Source: Gammaproteobacteria bacterium
GTDB lineage: Bacteria; Pseudomonadota; Gammaproteobacteria; QNFN01
Direction: 5' to 3'
Assembly: GCA_003645555.1 (NCBI GenBank)
Contig: QNFN01000101.1
Location: 1-6,824, forward strand
DNA: 6,824 nt
Below are positions 1-4,994 of this stretch, piece by piece; positions within the stretch are counted from its first letter, which is position 1, and the number at the start of each line of letters is the position of its first letter. The notes beneath the pieces were generated by a model, which ran no database searches, had not been told where the DNA came from, and saw nothing but the letters and a program-made list of their open reading frames with translations. The position numbers were made by a program, and so were the translations under genes.

Positions 1-215
1 CCCGGATACTGCTGCTCCGTGATCCCTCTGGCTGGTACTCGAGCCGTCTGCTGCTCCGTTCACCCGGCCGCAGCATCGAGATCGGTCCCTGGCTGGTGGA
101 GGATGAACGACTCGAACTGGCCGAGGAACGTGCCTGTCTCACCCCCACCGGGGCCATAGAACCTGTGCGACCACTGCCCGTAGCCGCACCGAGGTCGCGG
201 CCCATCGCCACATAA
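1..215 (+). CDS. DUF2244-like membrane protein, 3' end only
   Basis: Frame 3 is open from the left edge (first full codon at base 3) to a TAA at 213-215 and gives 70 residues. It reads RILLLRDPSGWYSSRLLLRS, then PGRSIEIGPWLVEDERLELA. This is the pattern of the C-terminal half of DUF2244 proteins: a basic strand, 'W-Y-x-S-R-L-L-L-R-S', a short 'E-I-G-x-x-L' strand, then an acidic helix 'E-D-E-R-L-E-L-A'. Family members have two N-terminal membrane helices followed by this soluble part; the helices would lie to the left of the window. The last 25 or so residues are proline- and arginine-rich and look poorly conserved. The stop is only 10 bases before coxB, so cotranscription is likely. A DUF2244 gene often precedes coxB in Gammaproteobacteria (from memory). 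Its function is unknown. The family call is by pattern and could be wrong. Confidence 0.6.
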   Translation, partial: RILLLRDPSGWYSSRLLLRSPGRSIEIGPWLVEDERLELAEERACLTPTGAIEPVRPLPVAAPRSRPIAT

Positions 216-216
216 C

Positions 217-220
217 AAGG
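217..220 (+). promoter_or_regulatory. Ribosome binding site of coxB
   Basis: AAGG lies five bases before the ATG at 226. A second in-frame ATG at 238 has no purine-rich stretch in front of it, so this site favours the 226 start. The site sits in the 10-base gap behind the upstream gene. Confidence 0.5.
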
Positions 221-225
221 CTGCT

Positions 226-1353
226 ATGCATTCCCGCATGAAACGATCATATTCCCTGTGGTTACTGCCTTTCCTGCTGGTTACTGCACTGCCGGCGCAG
301 GCCGAGTACGGGCTCAACTTTCCACCACCCGCCACCACGATCGCCCGCGACATCTACAACGTTCACATGCTGACGATGGGCATTTCGACGTTGCTGCTGA
401 TCGGCGTCTTCGGTGTGGTTTTCTTCGCCATCTGGAAGTTTCGCAAGAGCCGTGGCTACGAACCCGACCAGAACTTTCACAAGACCTGGTTCGGCACCTG
501 GTCGTGGATTTTCGTCCCGGCCGTGGTGCTTGGTATCGACCTGACCATTGCCAGCTCGGCACAGAAGGTGCTCAACAAGCTCTGGGTGGTGCCCGAACAG
601 GAGGGCATGCTCGATGTCAAGGTGACCGGCCACCAGTGGTACTGGGAGTTCGAGTTCCTCGACGAGGAGGTGCGCATCGAGAGCCGGGCCAAGACCGAAG
701 AGGAGGCCGGTGAACTCTACCTGCGTGATGTCGACCACCGGCTGGTGCTGCCAACCGGCCGCCCGATCCGCTTTATGCACACCTCGGCTGACGTCAACCA
801 CGCCATGTGGGTGCCGGCACTGGGCTTCAAGAAGGACGCCATTCCCGGTTACATCACCGAGACCTGGGCCGAAATCGATACCGAAGGGGTCTATCGCGGG
901 CAGTGCGCCGAACTCTGTGGCACCTGGCACGCAAAAATGCCCATCGTGGTCGAGGCGGTCAGCCCGGAACGGTTCACGGAATGGGTCGCCGAGGCGAAGG
1001 CCGCGCAAGCGGCCGCCGATGCCGAAGCGGCCGCCGACATCGAGTGGGCGCTGCCGAAGCTGATGGAGAAGGGCAAGGGACTCTACAACACCAAGTGCGC
1101 CAGCTGCCACCAGATCAACGGTGAAGGGCTGGCCCCCGCGTTCCCGCCACTCAAAGACAGCGCCATCGCGACCGGCCCGGCTGCGGCGCATATCGACATC
1201 GTGCTCAATGGCAAGCCAGGCTCGGCGATGCCGCCGTGGAAAGGCCTGCTGAACGACCTGGAGATCGCGGCCATCGTCACCTACGAACGCAACTCCTGGG
1301 GCAACGACACTGGCGACGCCGTGCAGCCGCGCGACGTCAAGGCGGCGCGCTAA
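226..1353 (+). CDS. coxB: Cytochrome c oxidase subunit II with fused cytochrome c domain (caa3 type)
   Basis: This 375-residue protein takes electrons from the periplasm and passes them through heme c and CuA to subunit I. A signal peptide (basic 4-7, hydrophobic 10-22) ends at AQA, about residue 26. Two membrane helices follow at about 52-71 and 92-111. The CuA cupredoxin domain has the aromatic stretch HQWYWEF (136-142) and ligands His192, Cys227, Glu229 (carbonyl), Cys231, His235 and Met238, the last five in CAELCGTWHAKM. An Ala/Glu-rich linker (about 255-272) leads to a class I cytochrome c domain with CASCH (291-295) and axial Met335 in SAMPPW. The fusion makes this a caa3-type enzyme, as in Pseudomonas CoxB. 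One oddity: at helix 2 the motif FHKTWFGTWSWIFVP has Thr91 where most subunits II have a Glu (V-E-I-L-W-T-V-I-P). That Glu marks the K-pathway entrance (Glu62 of bovine subunit II). Helix 2 also holds a membrane-embedded Asp105 that I do not recall from relatives. The gene stands 10 bases after the DUF2244-like gene and 55 bases before coxA. Confidence 0.97.
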   Translation: MHSRMKRSYSLWLLPFLLVTALPAQAEYGLNFPPPATTIARDIYNVHMLTMGISTLLLIGVFGVVFFAIWKFRKSRGYEPDQNFHKTWFGTWSWIFVPAVVLGIDLTIASSAQKVLNKLWVVPEQEGMLDVKVTGHQWYWEFEFLDEEVRIESRAKTEEEAGELYLRDVDHRLVLPTGRPIRFMHTSADVNHAMWVPALGFKKDAIPGYITETWAEIDTEGVYRGQCAELCGTWHAKMPIVVEAVSPERFTEWVAEAKAAQAAADAEAAADIEWALPKLMEKGKGLYNTKCASCHQINGEGLAPAFPPLKDSAIATGPAAAHIDIVLNGKPGSAMPPWKGLLNDLEIAAIVTYERNSWGNDTGDAVQPRDVKAAR

Positions 1354-1369
1354 GGCGCGAGGAGACCAC

Positions 1370-1388
1370 CACCGGAGACCATCCGGTG
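1370..1388 (+). other. Hairpin between coxB and coxA
   Basis: CACCGGA (1370-1376) and TCCGGTG (1382-1388) form a perfect 7-bp stem with a 5-base loop in the 55-base coxB-coxA gap. There is no T run after it, so it does not look like a rho-independent terminator. A direct repeat GGAGACCA (1361-1368 and 1374-1381) overlaps the left arm. It may affect mRNA processing or stability so that the two subunits are made in different amounts; this is inference. The coxA ATG at 1409 follows with AAGGA (1394-1398) and AGAAAG (1401-1406) as possible ribosome binding sites. Confidence 0.35.
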
Positions 1389-1408
1389 ACGGCAAGGACT
1401 AGAAAGCT

Positions 1409-3001
1409 ATGAGTACCACAGCATCCGCCCTGCACAGCGAGCACGAGCACCACCCCTACGGCTGGCGCCGCTGGCTGTTCAGCACCAACCACAAGGACAT
1501 CGGCACTCTCTATCTGCTGTTCGCGCTGACCATGTTCTTCCTCGGCGGCCTGAGCGCCATGGCCATCCGTGCCGAGCTGCTCTACCCGGGGCTGCAAATG
1601 CTCGACCCCGACCTGTACAACAACATCCTCACCAACCACGCCCTGATCATGATCTTCGGTGCGGTGATGCCCGCCGGCGCCGGCATCGCCAACTGGATGA
1701 TCCCGCTGATGATCGGCGCCCCGGACATGGCGCTGCCACGGCTCAACAACCTGAGCTTCTGGATCCTGCCGGCCGCGGCAATGATGCTGGTGCTGTCGTT
1801 CATCGTGCCGTTCTTCCCCGGCGGCGGCACCCAGGTCAACACCGGCTGGACGCTCTACCCGCCGCTGTCGGTGCAGGTCGGCATGTCGATGGACTTCCTG
1901 ATCTTCGCCATCCACCTGCTGGGCATCTCCTCGGTGCTGGCGTCGATCAACATCATCGTCACCATCCTCAACATGCGTGCCCCCGGCATGACCATGTTCA
2001 AAATGCCGATCTTCTGCTGGGCCTGGTTCGTCACCGCCTTCCTGCTGATCCTGGTGGTGCCGATCATCGCCGGTGGCGTCACCATGCTGCTGTTCGACCG
2101 CCATTTCGGCACCAGCTTCTTCAACGCCGCCGGTGGCGGCGACCCGGTGCTGTTCCAGCACCTGTTCTGGTTCTTCGGTCACCCCGAGGTCTACATCCTG
2201 ATCCTGCCGGCAATCGGTGCGCTGGCACAGGTGATCCCGGCGTTTTCGCGCAAGCCGCTGTTCGGCTACAAATCGACGGTCGGTTCCATGCTGGTCATCG
2301 CCACCCTGGGCATGGTGGTCTGGGCCCACCACCAGTACACCATCGGCATGTCGCTCGGCACGGTGAGCTACTTCATGATCGGCACCATCCTGATCTCGAT
2401 CCCGGTCGGCCTGATCATTTTCAACTTCATCGCCACCATGTGGCGCGGGGCGATGACCTTTGAGACACCGATGCTGTTCGCCACGGCGATGGTGCTGCTG
2501 TTCAGCTTCGGCGGCCTGACCGGGGTGATGTTGGCAGTGATCCCGGCCGACGTGCAGTACCACGACTCGATGTTCGTGGTCGCCCACTTCCACTACGTGT
2601 TGATTCCAGGGGCGATCTACGGCCTGTTCGCGGCGGTCTTCTACTGGCTGCCGAAGTGGACCGGGCACATGTACGACGAAAAGCTCGCCAAGATCTTTTT
2701 CTGGGTCAACATGATCAGCTTCAACATCACCTTCTTCCCGCAGCACTTCCTCGGTCTGGCCGGAATGCCGCGGCGGATCATCGACTACAACGTCATCTTC
2801 GCCGAGTTCAACTTCCTCTCCAGTGTGGCCGGACTGATCTACGGATTCAGCCACCTGCTGTTCCTGTACATCATCATCAAGGCGATCCGTGGCGGCCAGC
2901 AAGCCAAGAACAAGGTCTGGGAGGGAGCCACCGGGCTTGAATGGGAACTGCCTTCGCCGCCGCCATTCCACTCCTGGGAAACGGCACCGAAAATCAAATG
3001 A
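1409..3001 (+). CDS. coxA: Cytochrome c oxidase subunit I (heme-copper catalytic subunit)
   Basis: This 530-residue protein reduces oxygen to water and couples this to proton transfer across the inner membrane. Length and motifs fit A-family subunits I with 12 helices. Low-spin heme ligands are His77 (TNHALIMIF) and His395. Arg54 (AIRAEL) is the residue that meets the heme a formyl. CuB ligands are His258, His307 and His308. Tyr262 of HPEVY is placed to cross-link to His258, and His393 binds heme a3 (VAHFHYV). His385-Asp386 fit the Mg site. The D pathway looks complete: Asp106, Asn113, Asn114, Ser174, Ser175, Asn181, Glu260. The K pathway does not. From residue 258 on, numbering runs 26 behind Rhodobacter sphaeroides without gaps. 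Ile336 then takes the place of Lys362, Val333 of Thr359 and Ala273 of Ser299. Lys288, at the cytoplasmic start of helix 7, might substitute. A NO-reducing role is unlikely because Tyr262 and the D pathway are kept. The TGA overlaps the next start (ATGA). Confidence 0.97.
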   Translation: MSTTASALHSEHEHHPYGWRRWLFSTNHKDIGTLYLLFALTMFFLGGLSAMAIRAELLYPGLQMLDPDLYNNILTNHALIMIFGAVMPAGAGIANWMIPLMIGAPDMALPRLNNLSFWILPAAAMMLVLSFIVPFFPGGGTQVNTGWTLYPPLSVQVGMSMDFLIFAIHLLGISSVLASINIIVTILNMRAPGMTMFKMPIFCWAWFVTAFLLILVVPIIAGGVTMLLFDRHFGTSFFNAAGGGDPVLFQHLFWFFGHPEVYILILPAIGALAQVIPAFSRKPLFGYKSTVGSMLVIATLGMVVWAHHQYTIGMSLGTVSYFMIGTILISIPVGLIIFNFIATMWRGAMTFETPMLFATAMVLLFSFGGLTGVMLAVIPADVQYHDSMFVVAHFHYVLIPGAIYGLFAAVFYWLPKWTGHMYDEKLAKIFFWVNMISFNITFFPQHFLGLAGMPRRIIDYNVIFAEFNFLSSVAGLIYGFSHLLFLYIIIKAIRGGQQAKNKVWEGATGLEWELPSPPPFHSWETAPKIK

Positions 3002-3147
3002 CTACCGTGATAACACCCGTTGACGACGCCACCCGGCGCAGAAACCGCCGCGTCGGACTGCTGCTTGGCGTGTTCGCGGTGGCCGTGTTCCTGTCATCGG
3101 TACCGTTCTGGCAAAAACTGGTCCAGGCGGCGCTGGACGCACAATGA
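2998..3147 (+). CDS. Small single-helix cytochrome oxidase assembly-type protein
   Basis: ATG at 2998 overlaps the coxA stop by four bases (ATGA), and its own TGA overlaps the ctaG start in the same way. The 49-residue product has a basic N-terminal stretch (ATRRRNRR, residues 11-18), one membrane helix (about 19-36) and a short amphipathic tail ending in DAQ. The charge pattern puts the N-terminus in the cytoplasm. A longer in-frame version from 2941 would lie wholly inside coxA and add 19 poorly hydrophobic residues, so I prefer 2998. A gene of this size and build lies between coxA and ctaG in many Proteobacteria and is named 'cytochrome oxidase small assembly protein' in databases (from memory). 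Its molecular role is not known to me. Tight coupling on both sides supports a role in CuB or subunit I maturation. No strong ribosome binding site is visible, so translation probably depends on coxA. Confidence 0.8.
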   Translation: MTTVITPVDDATRRRNRRVGLLLGVFAVAVFLSSVPFWQKLVQAALDAQ

Positions 3148-3797
3148 CCCGGTCGCCTCCAGCCCATCGCCGTACCGCCCTGCTGATCGGCGGGATTGCC
3201 CTGGGCATGTTCGGCCTCGGCTTCGCGCTGGCGCCGTACTACAGCCAGATCTGCGCCGCACTCGGTATCCAGGTTGCCAACGCACCACGCACGCGCGTCC
3301 TCGGCCCGCCGTCGGCGGAGCCGGTGGCACGCCCGGTCACCGTGCGCTTCGACGCCAACGTCAACGGCAACCTGCCGTGGGAGTTCGCACCGGTGACGCG
3401 CAAGCTGGAGATCAACACCGGGTCGCTGCACAACGCCACCTTCCGGGTGCGCAACCTTGGCGACCGGACACTGACCGGCCGCGCAGTGGTCAACATTACG
3501 CCGTGGCAGGCCACACCCTACGTCGACAAGACCGAGTGCTTCTGCTTCCAGGAGCAGCCGCTCGCGGCGGGTGAAGAGGCCGAGCTGACGCTGCGTTTCG
3601 CAGTGCTTCCCGATCTGCCGAGCGAATACAGCAACATCACGCTCTCCTACACCTTCATGAACATCGATCCCGACGCCGTCGCCCGACCGCACGGTCACGA
3701 CGACGACCACTCCCACGACGACCACCACTCCCACGACAAGGGCCGCGACCAGGCCCACGAGACCGCCCATGAGCCAGCACAACGACACGCCGAGTAG
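3144..3797 (+). CDS. ctaG: Cox11/CtaG copper chaperone with His-rich C-terminal tail
   Basis: Cox11 proteins are anchored in the inner membrane and deliver copper to the CuB site of subunit I. The protein has 217 residues: a short cytoplasmic N-terminus, one helix (about 12-31), Cys37 just outside the membrane (SQICAAL), then the immunoglobulin-like domain. The diagnostic copper motif CFCF is present with Cys132 and Cys134 (TECFCFQEQ). The core ends around residue 174 with ITLSYTFMNID, where relatives usually stop within a few residues. Here a tail of about 40 residues follows, with 10 histidines between 183 and 217 and many aspartates. The start ATG overlaps the preceding stop. The 3' end overlaps coxC by 29 bases in another frame, so part of the tail coding also carries the coxC start. 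The tail could buffer copper or another metal, or be neutral repeat growth; the core function is not in doubt. Confidence 0.95.
   Translation: MTRSPPAHRRTALLIGGIALGMFGLGFALAPYYSQICAALGIQVANAPRTRVLGPPSAEPVARPVTVRFDANVNGNLPWEFAPVTRKLEINTGSLHNATFRVRNLGDRTLTGRAVVNITPWQATPYVDKTECFCFQEQPLAAGEEAELTLRFAVLPDLPSEYSNITLSYTFMNIDPDAVARPHGHDDDHSHDDHHSHDKGRDQAHETAHEPAQRHAE
3696..3737 (+). repeat. 18-base tandem repeat encoding the His/Asp tail of CtaG
   Basis: Two 18-base units (3696-3713 and 3714-3731) differ at one base, and a third unit starts with CACGAC (3732-3737) before it degenerates. They encode HDDDHS, HDDHHS and HD. The in-frame period of six codons suggests the tail grew by slippage or unequal exchange. 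Confidence 0.8.
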
Positions 3798-4644
3798 CCA
3801 CTACTTCGTCCCCGAGCCGAGCCCGTGGCCGTTCATCGCCATGTTTGCGATGTTTGCGCTGCTGGCCGGTACGGCACTGATAATCAACGACATCGGCTTC
3901 GGCAACGTCCTGGTCACCCTTGGCGCACTGCTGCTGACTTACATGCTCTACGGCTGGTTCCGCGATGTTGTCGGCGAGAATCTCTCCGGGCAGTACAACC
4001 ACCAGGTTGACCGCTCCTTTCGCCAGGGCATGTACTGGTTCATCGCCTCCGAAGTCTTTTTCTTTGCCAGTTTCTTCGGTGCCCTCTACTACATCCGCAA
4101 CATCGCCGTGCCGTGGCTAGGCGGCGCCGGTTACCTGGGCACGTCGGCACTCCTCTACAGCCAGTTCACCGGCGACTGGCCAACCGCCGGTCCCGGCGAT
4201 CTCGGTGGCGATCTCACGCCGATGGGTGCCTGGGGCATCCCGGCACTGAATACGATGCTGCTGCTGAGCAGCGGGGCGACCCTCACCTGGGCGCACTGGG
4301 GCCTGAAGCTGAACAATCAGAAGACCCTGGTGCGGGGGCTTATCGCGACCATCACTCTCGGCCTGCTGTTCGTGGGGTTCCAGGCGTACGAGTACCAGCA
4401 CGCCTTCGCCGAGTTGAACCTGACGCTGGCGTCAGGGGTCTACGGCTCGACCTTCTACATCCTGACCGGATTCCACGGCATGCATGTCACCCTAGGCGCG
4501 ATCATGCTGATCGCGATCCTGGGTCGGTCGATGAAAGGGCACTTTTCGCCGCGCAACCACTTCGCCTTCGAGGCGGTGGCGTGGTACTGGCACTTCGTGG
4601 ACGTGGTCTGGCTCGGCCTGTTTATCTTTGTCTACATGGTCTGA
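3769..4644 (+). CDS. coxC: Cytochrome c oxidase subunit III
   Basis: Subunit III is a heme-free integral protein that stabilises the oxidase core and helps sustain proton uptake through the D pathway. The 291 residues fit the seven-helix form, with helices at roughly 21-40, 44-62, 87-109, 155-176, 189-208, 226-250 and 267-290. Family marks are SEVFFFASFFGALYY (94-108, with Glu95 inside the membrane), the GFHGMHV segment (234-240) and the C-terminal FEAVAWYWHFVDVVWLGLF (267-285). The start MSQHNDTPSSHYFVPEPSPWPF resembles known N-termini, where a Tyr/Phe-Val-Pro stretch leads into helix 1. It begins 29 bases inside ctaG, and only a weak GAG (3759-3761) precedes it, so coupling with ctaG is likely. 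It ends the left-hand cox block; the next gene points the other way. Confidence 0.96.
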   Translation: MSQHNDTPSSHYFVPEPSPWPFIAMFAMFALLAGTALIINDIGFGNVLVTLGALLLTYMLYGWFRDVVGENLSGQYNHQVDRSFRQGMYWFIASEVFFFASFFGALYYIRNIAVPWLGGAGYLGTSALLYSQFTGDWPTAGPGDLGGDLTPMGAWGIPALNTMLLLSSGATLTWAHWGLKLNNQKTLVRGLIATITLGLLFVGFQAYEYQHAFAELNLTLASGVYGSTFYILTGFHGMHVTLGAIMLIAILGRSMKGHFSPRNHFAFEAVAWYWHFVDVVWLGLFIFVYMV

Positions 4645-4665
4645 GCCGGAAGGCCGCCGGTCGTT

Positions 4666-4881
4666 CTATTTACCATGCGGTTCGACCAGTCCGAAGTAAT
4701 AGCTGGCCATCAGCAGGGCGAACAGGAGCAGCGACAGCGTGATGCGGACCGTCAGGGCACGAACCATGCGCGTGCGATCGACCTCGCCGTCGTCGCGACC
4801 GAGGTAGAACATGGCCTGGCCAAGAGAGAAAATGATCAGCCCGAGCAGGATAAACATCGGGACCTTGATGATCATGTCCAT
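4666..4881 (-). CDS. Twin-transmembrane protein, DUF2909-like
   Basis: This 71-residue protein has two hydrophobic helices (about 5-27 and 43-63) joined by a short charged loop with GRDDGEVDRTRMVRALTVRI (28-47). The loop followed by an R-A-L-T-V-R-I helix start is typical of DUF2909, the 'twin transmembrane protein' family. The start is well supported: GGAGG lies five bases upstream on the minus strand. In Pseudomonas-type clusters a gene of this family sits at the same place and also on the opposite strand between coxC and SURF1 (from memory), so its presence is a conserved trait. The function is unknown to me. Its stop is 21 bases from the coxC stop (convergent), and it shares the 113-base control region with SURF1. 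Confidence 0.85.
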   Translation of the reverse strand: MDMIIKVPMFILLGLIIFSLGQAMFYLGRDDGEVDRTRMVRALTVRITLSLLLFALLMASYYFGLVEPHGK

Positions 4882-4886
4882 GGGCG

Positions 4887-4891
4887 CCTCC
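4887..4891 (-). promoter_or_regulatory. Strong ribosome binding site of the twin-transmembrane gene
   Basis: The minus strand carries GGAGG five bases before the ATG (4881-4879). This is the best match to a Shine-Dalgarno sequence in the window and confirms that the minus-strand gene is real. Confidence 0.75.
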
Positions 4892-4938
4892 TCGTGGTTG
4901 CGGGAACCCGTGGCGTCCTCCGCGCCGCGGCCGTCTGT

Positions 4939-4954
4939 ACCGGGCCGACCCGGT
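4939..4954. other. Inverted repeat in the divergent control region
   Basis: ACCGGG and CCCGGT form a perfect 6-bp stem around CCGA. It lies between the AT-rich repeat and the twin-transmembrane gene. If that gene starts transcription near 4963, the hairpin falls in its leader RNA; it could instead be a protein binding site. No T run follows on either strand, so it is not a clear terminator. Confidence 0.35.
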
Positions 4955-4969
4955 CCGGATGGTCATTGA

Positions 4970-4978
4970 TTTATAGCA
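4970..4978 (-). promoter_or_regulatory. Candidate extended -10 promoter for the twin-transmembrane gene
   Basis: Read on the minus strand this is TGCTATAAA, close to the extended -10 element TGnTATAAT. No good -35 box is seen at the usual distance, which extended -10 promoters can do without. Start of transcription would be near 4963, giving a leader of about 80 bases. A second copy, TGCTATAAG, lies 11 bases upstream (4981-4989). This is motif reading only. Confidence 0.35.
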
Positions 4979-4989
4979 ATCTTATAGCA
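4971..4989. repeat. Direct repeat TTATAGCA, 11-base period
   Basis: TTATAGCA occurs at 4971-4978 and 4982-4989, one helical turn apart, in the only clearly AT-rich patch of the window. It is 5 bases before the SURF1 start and upstream of the divergent gene. It could be a pair of half-sites on one face of the helix for a regulator, or a doubled -10 element. Confidence 0.5.
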
Positions 4990-4994
4990 GTGCC

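Noticed and set aside
262..1395. 377-codon open frame on the minus strand opposite coxB
   Set aside because: It mirrors coxB codon structure, has no family features and no start signal; long antisense frames are common at this GC content.
1337..2971. 544-codon open frame on the minus strand opposite coxA
   Set aside because: It is antisense to a clearly conserved gene. Its product is a His/Asp/Glu/Gln-rich low-complexity chain with no recognisable domain, as expected from the reverse of a GC-rich membrane protein gene.
1409..3001. CoxA as a nitric oxide reductase rather than an oxidase
   Set aside because: Loss of K-pathway residues prompted the idea, but the cross-link Tyr262, all CuB histidines and the D pathway are kept, and the genes around it are those for a cytochrome c oxidase.
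2994..3788. 264-codon open frame on the minus strand opposite ctaG
   Set aside because: The Val/Gly-rich start is the reverse of the His-tail repeat, and the rest shows no domain. It covers three real gene junctions.
4645..4661. Possible bidirectional terminator between coxC and the convergent gene
   Set aside because: Only CCGG/CCGG (4 bp plus a wobble) pairs around a 7-base loop, and the T-rich stretch after it is broken. It is too weak to call.
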